DNA of 49,198 nt from Butyrivibrio sp. MC2013 (GCF_000424585.1 NZ_KE384212.1:54051-103248), one strand, 5' to 3'; shown: positions 17,448 through 25,916, counted from the first letter of the stretch. The notes: generated by a model not told the origin, from the sequence alone. A program made the numbers and translations.

Positions 17448-17473
17448 TTGGTCAAAGAATTAATATTGACCAA
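17448..17473. promoter_or_regulatory. inverted-repeat operator candidate upstream of the BMP lipoprotein
   Basis: Perfect 8-bp half-sites TTGGTCAA / TTGACCAA separated by 10 AT-rich bases. The repeat starts seven bases after a TATAAT hexamer (17436-17441), where a repressor could block transcription of the transport genes. The regulator is not identified. Confidence 0.5.
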
Positions 17474-17486
17474 ACAATGTGTTTTT

Positions 17487-17514
17487 ATCTGTTCTCCCCT
17501 TATTAAGAACAGAT
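17487..17514 (+). promoter_or_regulatory. 5' leader hairpin upstream of the BMP lipoprotein
   Basis: A 9-bp perfect stem ATCTGTTCT / AGAACAGAT with a 10-base loop in the untranslated leader. There is no U run, so it is more likely an mRNA-stability or protein-binding hairpin than a terminator. Confidence 0.45.
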
Positions 17515-17559
17515 AGGAATAGCAGAGGTGGGCATAATATGCTCAGGAAAGGAAGGATT

Positions 17560-18798
17560 ATGAAAAAGATGAAGAAGATTCTGGCTGCTACAATGGCAGC
17601 TGCTATGACAATGAGTCTTGCAGCTTGCGGTTCTTCACAGCCGGAGACTCCCGCTGCAGAGGATGTACAGGAAGCAGTAGAAGATGTACAGGAAGCTGCC
17701 GAGGAGGTAGCAGAGGATGCCCAGGAGGCAGAAGAGGAAGTAGCTGACGATGCTACGGAAGAGACTGATATGCGTGTTGCTATGGTCACAGACTATGGTG
17801 ATATCACTGACCAGTCTTTCAACCAGACAACATACGAAGCATGCCAGGCATACTGTGGCGATTCTATTGATTTCACATACTACAAGCCTGAAGGCGATTC
17901 TACAGATGATCGTGTTACATCTATCGAACAGGCTATTGATGACGGTTACAATGTAATCGTTATGCCCGGATACGCTTTTGCAGGCGCTATCGTTAACGTA
18001 GCTTCTGAGTATCCTGATGTTAAGTTCGTAGCTCTTGACGTTTCTCAGTATGATCTTGATACAGAGAACGGTGGAGAGTTCTCCGAAGCTAACGTATTCT
18101 CAGCAGTATACCAGGAAGAGCTTCCCGGATACATGGCTGGATATGCAGCTGTAAAGATGGGCTATACAAAGCTTGGTTTCCTTGGCGGTATGGCTGTTCC
18201 AGCAGTTATGCGTTACGGCTACGGTTTCGTACAGGGGGCAGATGCAGCAGCTGCTGAGCTGGGTGTTGATGTATCCATGAACTATGCTTATGGTAACCAG
18301 TTCTTCGGCGATGCTGATATCACAGGCGCTATGGACACATGGTACCAGGGCGGCACAGAAGTTGTATTTGCTTGCGGCGGCGGTATCTACACATCAGCAG
18401 CTGAAGCAGCAGCTAAGGTTGGCGCTAAGGTTATCGGTGTTGACGTAGACCAGCAGGCTACAATCGATGGCGGTTACGGCGATGGCATCACTATCACATC
18501 TGCTTGTAAGGGTCTTGCAGCAACAGTTAACACTCTTCTTGAGGCTATCAAGAACGGTGAGTGGGACAACTTCGGCGGACAGATCCAGAACCTTGGTCTG
18601 GTAAGCGGCGATGATCTCTCCCTTAACTATGTAAGCCTTGCAGATTCTACAGTATATACTGATGGATTCACAGAAGATGATTACAAGGCACTTGTTGCTG
18701 ATATGTACAGCGGCAAGATCTCTGTATCAAATGACACTTCTGCTGAAGAGCCTACAGCTGAAAATGTAGCTATCAACTTCCAGGGCAACCTTAAGTAA
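17560..18798 (+). CDS. BMP-family nucleoside-binding lipoprotein
   Basis: A 412-residue substrate-binding protein of the BMP/PnrA family, which captures purine nucleosides for an ABC importer. A basic signal peptide ends in the lipobox LAAC (C23). Residues about 27-65 form an acidic, alanine-rich linker with repeats of the type EDVQEA, which may be a coiled-coil tether. The periplasmic-binding fold begins at MRVAMVTDYGDITDQSFNQTTYEA, with GYAFAGAIV, LGFLGGMAVPAV and GVDVDQQ later. Alternative upstream starts at 17539 and 17479 exist; 17560 is chosen for the GGAAGG site and a compact signal peptide. Strongly biased codons suggest high expression. The ABC genes follow after a terminator. Confidence 0.93.
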   Translation: MKKMKKILAATMAAAMTMSLAACGSSQPETPAAEDVQEAVEDVQEAAEEVAEDAQEAEEEVADDATEETDMRVAMVTDYGDITDQSFNQTTYEACQAYCGDSIDFTYYKPEGDSTDDRVTSIEQAIDDGYNVIVMPGYAFAGAIVNVASEYPDVKFVALDVSQYDLDTENGGEFSEANVFSAVYQEELPGYMAGYAAVKMGYTKLGFLGGMAVPAVMRYGYGFVQGADAAAAELGVDVSMNYAYGNQFFGDADITGAMDTWYQGGTEVVFACGGGIYTSAAEAAAKVGAKVIGVDVDQQATIDGGYGDGITITSACKGLAATVNTLLEAIKNGEWDNFGGQIQNLGLVSGDDLSLNYVSLADSTVYTDGFTEDDYKALVADMYSGKISVSNDTSAEEPTAENVAINFQGNLK

Positions 18799-18819
18799 TT
18801 TGTTTTACAGATGAAAGCG

Positions 18820-18855
18820 GTGCCGGAAACGATATTTGTTTCCGGCACTTTTTTT
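18820..18855 (+). terminator. terminator after the BMP lipoprotein gene
   Basis: Stem GTGCCGGAAAC / GTTTCCGGCAC (11 bp, loop GATATTT) followed by seven Ts. It separates the binding-protein gene from the ABC genes and could reduce read-through so that the binding protein is made in excess. Confidence 0.93.
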
Positions 18856-18974
18856 GACGATTAGAAATTGATGAAATAAAGCTATTTTTGCTGCTTTATG
18901 TTAAAATATAAAAAGATGGTATAAAGGGTATTATCTTTTAATTAAGGCTTAAAAAATGTAAAGGAGACTTCAGC

Positions 18975-20513
18975 ATGCAGGACGTATACACAATTGAAAT
19001 GCTGAACATTACAAAGCGGTTTCCTGGAATCGTAGCCAATGATAACATCACGCTGCGATTGAAAAAGGGGGAGATCCATGCTCTGCTGGGCGAAAATGGC
19101 GCCGGCAAGAGTACACTGATGAGTGTCCTTTTCGGACTTTATCAGGCAGAAGAAGGTATTATCAAAAAGGATGGCAAAGAAGTAAAGATCACCAATCCTA
19201 ATATTGCCAATGACCTTGGTATAGGAATGGTGCATCAGCATTTTAAGCTGGTGCAGTGCTTCAGTGTTCTGGATAATATCATATTAGGTGTTGAGACTAC
19301 AAAGAACGGCATACTTCAGAAGGCTGAGGCCAGAAGAAAGGTCATGGAGCTGTCTGAAAAGTATGGTCTCAAGGTAGATCCCGACGCTCTGGTTGAGGAC
19401 ATTACGGTTGGTATGCAGCAGAGGACTGAGATCCTCAAGATGCTGTACAGGGACAACGATATTCTCATTTTTGATGAGCCTACCGCTGTTCTGACACCTT
19501 CTGAAATAGATGAGCTGATGCAGATCATGAAGAATCTGGCCAAAGAGGGCAAGTCTATTCTCTTCATCTCTCATAAGCTCAATGAGATCATGGAAGTAGC
19601 AGACAGATGTTCCGTACTCAGAAGAGGTAAATACATCGGAACAGTTGATATCAAAGATACTACAAAGGAAGAGCTCAGCCGAATGATGGTTGGCCGTGAT
19701 GTTCAGCTGGTAGTATCCAAGGGTGAAGCAAAGCCCGGAGAAACAGTACTGTCTGTAAGAGATATGTCTGTTGCATCCAAGCTTCATCATAACAATGCAG
19801 TAAAGAATGTATCCTTTGACGTAAGAAGAGGCGAGATAGTATGTATCGCCGGTATCGACGGCAATGGTCAGACAGAGCTGGTATATGGTCTGTCAGGTCT
19901 TGAGCCTATAGTAGGCGGCTCCATCAACCTCTGCGGTAAGGATATATCAAAGGCCAGCATCAGGAGCAGGAGTACTTCCGGAATGAGTCATATTCCCGAA
20001 GACAGACAAAAGCATGGTCTGATACTGGATTATTCCCTTGCTTATAATCTGGTGCTCCAGAGATATTTTGAACCTAAGTTTCGTAATGCTCTGGGCTTCC
20101 TCAAGGAAAAAGAGATCAATGCCTATGCCAATGAGCTTATAGATCAATACGACGTAAGATCAGGACAGGGCACTGCTACCATAGTAAGGAGCATGTCCGG
20201 AGGTAACCAGCAGAAGGCTATCATTGCCAGAGAGATGGACAAGGAACATGATCTTCTCATTGCTGTTCAGCCTACAAGAGGTCTGGACGTGGGAGCTATT
20301 GAGTATATCCACAGACAGCTGATTGCTCAGCGTGATGCCGGCAAGGCAATCCTTTTGGTATCTCTTGAACTTGAAGAGGTGCTCAGTGTATCAGACAGGA
20401 TACTTGTTATGTATGAAGGCGAGATCGTAGGTGAGCTTGATCCTGCAAAAACAAATAGAGAGGAGCTGGGTCTGTACATGTCCGGCGCCAGGAGGGAGGC
20501 AGTTAAGGTATGA
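18975..20513 (+). CDS. nucleoside ABC transporter ATP-binding protein (two ATPase domains)
   Basis: A 512-residue RbsA-like tandem ATPase. Domain 1 has Walker A GENGAGKST near residue 39, a weak signature VGMQQR and Walker B LIFDEPTA. Domain 2 has a degenerate Walker A (GIDGNGQTE), a canonical signature SGGNQQK and an altered Walker B (LLIAVQPTRGLD). This asymmetric pattern is typical of the RbsA/NupO group. It would energise import of nucleosides captured by the BMP lipoprotein. It overlaps the first permease by four bases. AAGGAG lies before the ATG. Confidence 0.93.
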   Translation: MQDVYTIEMLNITKRFPGIVANDNITLRLKKGEIHALLGENGAGKSTLMSVLFGLYQAEEGIIKKDGKEVKITNPNIANDLGIGMVHQHFKLVQCFSVLDNIILGVETTKNGILQKAEARRKVMELSEKYGLKVDPDALVEDITVGMQQRTEILKMLYRDNDILIFDEPTAVLTPSEIDELMQIMKNLAKEGKSILFISHKLNEIMEVADRCSVLRRGKYIGTVDIKDTTKEELSRMMVGRDVQLVVSKGEAKPGETVLSVRDMSVASKLHHNNAVKNVSFDVRRGEIVCIAGIDGNGQTELVYGLSGLEPIVGGSINLCGKDISKASIRSRSTSGMSHIPEDRQKHGLILDYSLAYNLVLQRYFEPKFRNALGFLKEKEINAYANELIDQYDVRSGQGTATIVRSMSGGNQQKAIIAREMDKEHDLLIAVQPTRGLDVGAIEYIHRQLIAQRDAGKAILLVSLELEEVLSVSDRILVMYEGEIVGELDPAKTNREELGLYMSGARREAVKV

Positions 20514-21679
20514 AACAGAAGAAATCCATACTAGCTAATGAGACCTTCCAGTCTATAGCAGCATCAGTTCTCTGTATCGTAATAGGAATGCTCATTGGTT
20601 ACATAGTACTTCTTGTGATCAACGCCAAGGGAGCCAATGAGGCTATTACCACACTTATCAAGAACTATTTTACATTTTCATCCAAGAAGCTGATATTAAA
20701 AAACCTGGGTAATACCCTGATCAAGACCGCACCTCTTATCATGTGTGCGCTGTCCGTTCAGTTCTGTTACAAAGCAGGTCTCTTCAATATCGGAGCTGCC
20801 GGTCAGTATGTAGTAGGTGCCGGAGCCAGCTTATATGCCGCACTTGGCTGGCATATGCCCTGGTTTGTATGTGTGCTCTTTGCTATGTGCGCAGGTGGCA
20901 TTTACGGAGCTATCGTAGGCTTCCTCAAGGCTTTCCGTAATGTTAATGAAGTTATCTCAGGTATCATGCTCAACTGGATAGGTCTCTATCTGGTAAATAT
21001 GCTCCTGTCAGGTGTTAAGGAGACCACAAGCCCTTATACACTGGACCTTGCCAAGGAGAATACTTCAGCTTTGATGCCTACACTGGGTATGGAGAAGTTC
21101 TTCTCCAATAATACTCATGTGACCATAGCTATTCCTCTTGCTGTTATCATTGCCATAGTTATCTGGGTTATCCAGAAGAAGACAGTATTTGGCTATGAGC
21201 TCAGGGCTACAGGTATCAATAAACAGGGCGCCAGATATGCAGGTATGAAGGAGAATACCAACATTATCCTGACTCTTGTGATAGGCGGCGCGCTGGCAGG
21301 TACAGGTGCTGCATTCCAGTTCCTGACAGGCTATGAGCAGTGGACTACTACAATGTCCAGTGTTCCTGCAATGGGCTTTAATGGCATTGCGGCTACCTTC
21401 CTTGGTGGACTCCATCCCGTAGGTACTGTATTTGCTTCATATTTCATCCAGCACATCACCAGTGGTGGTGCAAGACTTGACAAGAATATCTATCCTTCAC
21501 AGATATCAGACCTGATCTCAGGTATCATCATTTATCTGTGCGGCTTCGTTCTATTCTTTAAGTATGCCATCAACTTAAGGCTCCAGGCCAGGGCTGAGAA
21601 GGAGCTAAGGCTCCAGAGACAGCGCGAGGAAAATGCATCATCAGCTGATGCAAAAGAAGAGAAGGGAGGTGATAAGTAA
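20510..21679 (+). CDS. nucleoside ABC transporter permease 1
   Basis: A 389-residue membrane protein of the BPD_transp_2 (RbsC-like/NupP) family with about ten hydrophobic segments. It starts with a cytoplasmic stretch and a membrane helix at about 15-37. Conserved blocks include FNIGAAGQYVVGA and ATGINKQGARYAGM (the cytoplasmic loop that contacts the ATPase). The charged C-terminal tail is about 35 residues long. The stop codon overlaps the next start as TAATG. Confidence 0.92.
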   Translation: MKQKKSILANETFQSIAASVLCIVIGMLIGYIVLLVINAKGANEAITTLIKNYFTFSSKKLILKNLGNTLIKTAPLIMCALSVQFCYKAGLFNIGAAGQYVVGAGASLYAALGWHMPWFVCVLFAMCAGGIYGAIVGFLKAFRNVNEVISGIMLNWIGLYLVNMLLSGVKETTSPYTLDLAKENTSALMPTLGMEKFFSNNTHVTIAIPLAVIIAIVIWVIQKKTVFGYELRATGINKQGARYAGMKENTNIILTLVIGGALAGTGAAFQFLTGYEQWTTTMSSVPAMGFNGIAATFLGGLHPVGTVFASYFIQHITSGGARLDKNIYPSQISDLISGIIIYLCGFVLFFKYAINLRLQARAEKELRLQRQREENASSADAKEEKGGDK

Positions 21680-22635
21680 TGGTACTACTTATCCAGTACA
21701 CACTGCTCTTTGCTTCCGTTCTTATGCTTGTAGCCCTGGGCGGCTGCTATTCCGAGCATTCTGGTGTCATCAACCTGGGTCTTGAAGGCATCATGGTAAT
21801 GGGTGCTCTGGGCGGAGCTCTTACTCTTAAGAGCTTTAATCAGGCTTATGCAGCAGGAAATGTTAGTGCATTTGTAGTAGTTATCGTTACTATCCTTATT
21901 GCGATCCTCAGCGGCATGCTCTATTCATGCCTCCTTGGTTTTGCAAGTATCCAGTTCAAGGCTGATCAGACTCTGGTAGGTACAGCCATGAACATGCTGG
22001 CTGCAGCTATGGCTACAGTTATTGTTAAGACTATCAATACTTCTGAGAATCCTAACAATGTATCTACTACAGTAGCTTATATTGATGCTAAAAAGGCACT
22101 GAACAGGAACATCGGTTCCTTCCAGTTTAGCTGGTTTATGCTGGTGGCAGTGATTGCTCTTATCCTGGCTTATGTGGTCCTTTATAAGACCAAATTCGGC
22201 CTTAGGCTTATGGCCTGCGGTGAGCATCCTCAGGCAGCTGATTCTGTAGGTATCAGTGTTAACAAGATGCGCTGGGCAGGAGTTCTGATCTCTGGTATGT
22301 TCGGCGGTCTGGGCGGCATTGTATATATCACTGCCGGCGTTAGTGAGTGGAAATTTGAAGTGGGCGTAGCAGGCTTTGGTTTCCTGGCTCTTGCTGTTAT
22401 GATCTTTGGTCAGTGGAAGCCTCATATCATAGCTCTTGCAGCTCTGTTATTTGGTTTCTTCAGAGCTTTGTCCAACGTGTATTCAGGCTTTGATTTCCTC
22501 TATGCACTGGGCATCCCCAGCTCATTCTATAACATGATGCCTTATATCATCTCGCTTCTGGTATTGGCATTTACATCCAGAAACTCAAGGGCACCCAAGG
22601 CAGAGGGAATTCCTTATGATAAGAGTTCAAGATAA
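21679..22635 (+). CDS. nucleoside ABC transporter permease 2
   Basis: A 318-residue permease of the same family (NupQ-like), shorter than permease 1 as usual for this pair. It carries GVINLGLEGIMVMGALGGA near the N-terminus and the coupling-loop sequence RLMACGEHPQAADSVGI. It is the last gene of the ABC unit and is followed by a terminator. GGGAGGTGA serves as ribosome-binding site inside the end of permease 1. Confidence 0.93.
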   Translation: MVLLIQYTLLFASVLMLVALGGCYSEHSGVINLGLEGIMVMGALGGALTLKSFNQAYAAGNVSAFVVVIVTILIAILSGMLYSCLLGFASIQFKADQTLVGTAMNMLAAAMATVIVKTINTSENPNNVSTTVAYIDAKKALNRNIGSFQFSWFMLVAVIALILAYVVLYKTKFGLRLMACGEHPQAADSVGISVNKMRWAGVLISGMFGGLGGIVYITAGVSEWKFEVGVAGFGFLALAVMIFGQWKPHIIALAALLFGFFRALSNVYSGFDFLYALGIPSSFYNMMPYIISLLVLAFTSRNSRAPKAEGIPYDKSSR

Positions 22636-22697
22636 GTATGTCTCTGCTTGTTATAATAGACCAGGGAGTTTATTGGAAGTGCAATTGTGATATAATA

Positions 22698-22727
22698 AAG
22701 GCCCCACGTTTTGTGGGGCCTTATTTT
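22698..22727 (+). terminator. terminator after the ABC permease genes
   Basis: Stem AAGGCCCCAC / GTGGGGCCTT (10 bp, loop GTTTT) followed by ATTTT. An extended -10-like TGATATAAT (22688-22696) lies directly in front, so a promoter for the downstream peptidase may overlap the terminator; this second reading is uncertain. Confidence 0.9.
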
Positions 22728-22757
22728 ACGAAATAATTTATCCGGAGGATATTATTT

Positions 22758-24575
22758 ATGGAAAACACAAAGATCAGAGAGCGTCTGGCTGCTCTCAGGA
22801 GTAAGATGAAGGAGTATGGCATTGATTATTATCTTATGCCTACCTCTGATTATCACAACTCCGAATATTCGGCTGATTTCTTCAAGGCCAGGGAGTTTTT
22901 TACAGGCTTTACCGGATCCAATGGAACAGTAGTAGTAGCTCAGGACTGGGCAGGCCTTTGGACAGACGGAAGGTACTTCATCCAGGCTGAAAAGGAGCTG
23001 GAAGGCACAGGAGTTACTCTCTATAGAATGGGTAATGAAGGCGTACCTACTATCAAAGAGTATTTGACTGAAAATGCTGCAAGCGGATCTAAGATAGGCT
23101 TTGATGGCAAAGTAGTCCCTTCTGCAGAAGGTGCAGGCTATGAGAGTATATTTGCAGCTAAATCAGGCGTTGTAGTATATGATAAGGACCTGGCAGCTGA
23201 AGTATGGGCTGACAGACCGGCCCTTCCCAGTCACCCTCTCTATCTGGTGCCTGCAGATCTGTGCGGCAAGAGCTTTGAAGAAAAGCTTAGCGAAGTGAGA
23301 GAGAAGATGGAGGAGCTGTCAGCTAAGGATCATCTCATCTGTAAGCTGGATGATATCATGTGGCTGACTAACCTTAGAGGTAATGATGTGGAGTGCAATC
23401 CTGTAGCTCTGTCATATGCCTTTATCACCCCTGATGCTTTCCACTTCTTTGTACAAAGCGGTGAGATGACAGAAGAAGTCTCAGACTATTGCAGGGAGCA
23501 TGGCTTTACTGTTCACGACTATAGTGAGATCAGTACATTTTTGGAAAATTATGACTATGACGGAGACGTGCTGGTAAATAAGGGTAATGTGAGCTATGCC
23601 ATGGACAAGGCTCTGGATAAGGGGCTTAATCCCGGCTCATATAAAAAGGTCAATAATTTTGATCCCACTGAGCTGATGAAGGCTGTAAAGAATGAGACAG
23701 AGCTGAAGAATATCCGTGAGGTATATCTGAAGGATAGTGCAGTCCTTTGCCGCTTCATATATTATGTTAAGAATAATGTGGGCAAGGAGCCCATGGATGA
23801 ATACAGCCTGGCTATGAAGCTTGATGATATGAGAGCTCAGCTTCCCGGCTTTATAGAGCTGTCCTTCCCTACCATATCAGCATATGGACCCAATGCAGCT
23901 ATGATGCATTATGAAGCTACAAGGGAGGATCATGCCGAGGTTAAGGCCGAGGGCATGCTGCTGGTAGACTCAGGTGCCACATACCTGGGTGGTACCACTG
24001 ATGTGACCAGGACCATGGTGCTGGGACCTATCTCTGAAGAGGTGAAGGAACATTATACCAGGAGCTGTATGGGGATGTTAAGGCTGGCTGCTGCAACCTT
24101 CCTTGAAGGCTGTACAGGTCGCAATCTGGATATATTGGCCCGTAGTCCCCTTTGGGATATTGAAACTGATTACAAGTGCGGTACAGGCCACGGTATAGGT
24201 TATATGCTCAATGTACATGAGGGGCCTCACAATATACGCTGGGCTATGAGACCCGGCCTTAATGATGCTGCTCTGCAGCCCGGCATGATCGTATCTGACG
24301 AGCCCGGTGTCTACAAGGAGGGCAGTCACGGTATCCGTATCGAGAATATTATTGAGGTAGTAAAGGCCGGCAAGAATACAGACGGTCAATTCCTGAAATT
24401 TGCTCATCTCACCTATGCACCCATCGATCTGGACGCTATAGACAAGAAATATATGGAAGAGCGTGATGTGAAGCTTCTCAATGACTACCACAAGCAGGTA
24501 TGGGAGAAGGTATCACCTCTTATCGTGGACCAGGAGATCAAGGACTGGCTAAAGAGTGCCACAAGGGAGATTTGA
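22758..24575 (+). CDS. aminopeptidase P family protein (Xaa-Pro aminopeptidase)
   Basis: A 605-residue M24B metallopeptidase that removes an N-terminal residue before proline. Two creatinase-like N-terminal domains (about 1-150 and 165-310) precede the pita-bread catalytic domain. The dinuclear metal ligands are all visible: D404 and D415 in DSGATYLGGTTDVTRT, H478 in GTGHGIGYML, E515 in SDEPGVY and E529 in IRIENII. A C-terminal extension of about 60 residues is typical of this ~600-residue class. There is no signal peptide, so it is cytoplasmic. TCCGGAGGAT precedes the start. Confidence 0.94.
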   Translation: MENTKIRERLAALRSKMKEYGIDYYLMPTSDYHNSEYSADFFKAREFFTGFTGSNGTVVVAQDWAGLWTDGRYFIQAEKELEGTGVTLYRMGNEGVPTIKEYLTENAASGSKIGFDGKVVPSAEGAGYESIFAAKSGVVVYDKDLAAEVWADRPALPSHPLYLVPADLCGKSFEEKLSEVREKMEELSAKDHLICKLDDIMWLTNLRGNDVECNPVALSYAFITPDAFHFFVQSGEMTEEVSDYCREHGFTVHDYSEISTFLENYDYDGDVLVNKGNVSYAMDKALDKGLNPGSYKKVNNFDPTELMKAVKNETELKNIREVYLKDSAVLCRFIYYVKNNVGKEPMDEYSLAMKLDDMRAQLPGFIELSFPTISAYGPNAAMMHYEATREDHAEVKAEGMLLVDSGATYLGGTTDVTRTMVLGPISEEVKEHYTRSCMGMLRLAAATFLEGCTGRNLDILARSPLWDIETDYKCGTGHGIGYMLNVHEGPHNIRWAMRPGLNDAALQPGMIVSDEPGVYKEGSHGIRIENIIEVVKAGKNTDGQFLKFAHLTYAPIDLDAIDKKYMEERDVKLLNDYHKQVWEKVSPLIVDQEIKDWLKSATREI

Positions 24576-24586
24576 TGGATTACGGT

Positions 24587-24833
24587 GCTGCAGAAGCTAT
24601 TTTCTTTGTTCGCTGCACTCCAAATGACATTTTACAAAATTCTTCCGCAGCCTTCTTTCCAATGCGCCGCACTCGAAAAAACTCCGGGCTTTCAGCCCGT
24701 TCAGACAGTTTTCTCGTGGGCGCTTTGAAGGCTGCGTATGAAGAATTTGTAAAATTTATATTCTTGGATAAAGATTCCAAGAATATAAGTCATTTGAAGT
24801 GAATGCTCACGTCAGAAAATAGTTTTCTGCAGC
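24587..24833 (+). repeat. MITE-like palindromic element, left copy
   Basis: A ~247-bp element with similar ends (GCTGCAGAAG..TATTTTCT at the start and its complement at the end). Inside, two long arms pair: the block CACTCCAAATGACATTTTAC with AATTCTTCCGCAGCCTTC matches GAAGGCTGCG..GAAGAATTTGTAAAAT and CATTTGAAGTG further on. The centre has CGGGCT / AGCCCG. At about 24757-24791 one arm carries an extra ~34-bp hairpin (ATATTCTTGGA / TCCAAGAATAT) that resembles hairpin I of the three-hairpin element and is missing from the right copy. The other copy is inverted at 25712-25916. Confidence 0.85.
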
Positions 24834-24908
24834 AACCTGTTTCCATCAGAAATTGTGGACGAGCGGTTGTGTTTTGAATGTTATGGATATTAGAGGGTGA
24901 AAGCCATC

Positions 24909-24936
24909 TTGCTTTTTTGCCGTATATGTCTATAAT
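24909..24936 (+). promoter_or_regulatory. candidate promoter of the 6S RNA
   Basis: TTGCTT at 24909-24914, 16-base spacer, TATAAT at 24931-24936. A second -10-like TAGAAT lies at 24952-24957. The intervening 24834-24908 holds nothing else recognisable. Confidence 0.5.
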
Positions 24937-24956
24937 AATAATTAATAAAGATAGAA

Positions 24957-25165
24957 TAGTTGCCTGGGATGTACGACAATCCTGTATATTTTTGAACCTA
25001 CAGTTACTTTAAACGGGACTCCTATATCACCGAACTTTATGTCACGCCTCCGGCTTCTGCTTATGTAGAATCGCCACGGCAGAGGAAGGCAGCGGCTTTC
25101 GGTTGCGGTAACCCACCTGGCTTTTGCTAGGAGTCAAAAAGCAGGAAACGGCACCTCCGGGTTAA
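24957..25165 (+). ncRNA. ssrS: 6S RNA candidate
   Basis: A ~205-base non-coding segment with the rod-like layout of Firmicute 6S RNA, which binds the housekeeping RNA polymerase and mimics an open promoter. Pairings seen: a closing stem of CCTGGG-A-TGT (24963 on) with GCACCTCCGGG (to 25161); GACTCCT (25017-25023) with AGGAGTC (25129-25135), 7 bp perfect; CTTCTGC (25054-25060) with GCAGAGG (25079-25085); and a 3'-side hairpin CCTGGC / GCTAGG that could form when the central bubble rearranges. The 5' strand GAACCTACAGTTACTTTAAACGG matches my memory of Clostridial 6S. A strong terminator follows. SRP RNA, tmRNA and RNase P do not fit. Confidence 0.75.
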
Positions 25166-25168
25166 CTT

Positions 25169-25205
25169 AAAAGAAATGCCGGCGCGTTGCGCCGGCATTT
25201 CTTTT
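25169..25205 (+). terminator. terminator after the 6S RNA candidate
   Basis: A perfect 17-bp stem AAAAGAAATGCCGGCGC / GCGCCGGCATTTCTTTT with a 3-base loop (GTT); the T-rich end of the arm acts as the U run. It ends 16 bases before the next gene, so that gene needs read-through or its own promoter. Confidence 0.9.
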
Positions 25206-25221
25206 AGAAAAAGGGGGAATT

Positions 25222-25644
25222 ATGAGCGCCAAAGATGAATGTGAAGTGTTATTAGGAAGTATATTGCCTTTTGTTCAAGAACTACTACAGAAGTATAAAG
25301 AGTTTTATCCTGTTGGAGCTGTAATGGATAATGATGGAAATATATCATTTACATCATGCAAAGAGGAAAGTGAACATCCTGAATCTCAGTTCATAATAGA
25401 TGCTCTTACTCAAATACATAAGAATAAAGCTGAAAAGCAGTTAATAAAAGCCAGCGCAATCGCATGGAATGCTGTTATTCAGGATGAAAATGGGAATAAT
25501 GTTGATTCGATTGTAGTCAGCTTGGAACATAAAGATGATTATAAGGTTAAAATATTTGAACGATACAAAATGGGATTGTTCAAAAAAATCCAGTTTTCAG
25601 AAATTACTGCGGTTGTTGGAAATACTGATATTTGGCCCGGGTAA
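25222..25644 (+). CDS. hypothetical protein, AT-rich orphan
   Basis: A 140-residue soluble protein I do not recognise. It starts MSAKDECEVLLGS, with a helical N-terminus, then a mixed region (GAVMDNDGNISF, ASAIAWNAVIQDENG, VDSIVVSLEHKDD) that looks like an alpha/beta fold with repeated strand-turn DNG motifs; no signal peptide or membrane segment. The style is reminiscent of small immunity-type proteins, but that is only an impression. A very good GGGGG site is at the right distance from the ATG. Base composition is clearly more AT-rich than neighbouring genes, with AAA, ATA and AAT codons common, suggesting a different origin. It lies between two inverted palindromic elements and just after the 6S RNA. 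Confidence 0.7.
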   Translation: MSAKDECEVLLGSILPFVQELLQKYKEFYPVGAVMDNDGNISFTSCKEESEHPESQFIIDALTQIHKNKAEKQLIKASAIAWNAVIQDENGNNVDSIVVSLEHKDDYKVKIFERYKMGLFKKIQFSEITAVVGNTDIWPG

Positions 25645-25711
25645 CCTTATCAGTGATCAGGTATCATGATGCTATTTCTTGTTTTCCTTTATTCATTGTT
25701 AAAAATGCGCA

Positions 25712-25916
25712 GCTGCAGAAGATTATTTGCCGCAGTGAGCATTCACTTCAAATGGTTGTTTTTACTTATTCTTCATTCACAGCCTTCAAGCGCCCACGAG
25801 AAAGTTGTCTGAACGGGCTGAAAGCCCGGAGTTCTTTCGAGTGTGGCGTAATGAAGGAAGGCTGTGAAGAAGAATATAGTAAAACACCATTTGGAGTGTG
25901 GCGAACGAGGAAAAAA
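25712..25916 (-). repeat. MITE-like palindromic element, right copy (inverted)
   Basis: The reverse complement aligns along its whole length with 24601-24833, including the central CTCCGGGCTTTCAGCCCG and the GCTCAC..TTCTGCAGC end, but lacks the ~34-bp hairpin insert of the left copy. Several differences lie at paired positions of the long stem. It occupies most of the 25645-26048 gap; the remainder holds an AT-rich stretch and a six-codon start-stop unit (25994-26014) with a strong GGAGG site. Confidence 0.85.

Noticed and set aside
24500..24802. Plus- and minus-strand open frames over the left palindromic element
   Set aside because: They are by-products of the repeat and overlap the end of the peptidase gene; no start signals.
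24957..25165. SRP RNA, tmRNA, RNase P RNA or a riboswitch at this locus
   Set aside because: The GGAAGGAAGCAGC-type SRP loop, the tmRNA ACCA end and RNase P core motifs are missing; the rod with central bubble fits 6S better.
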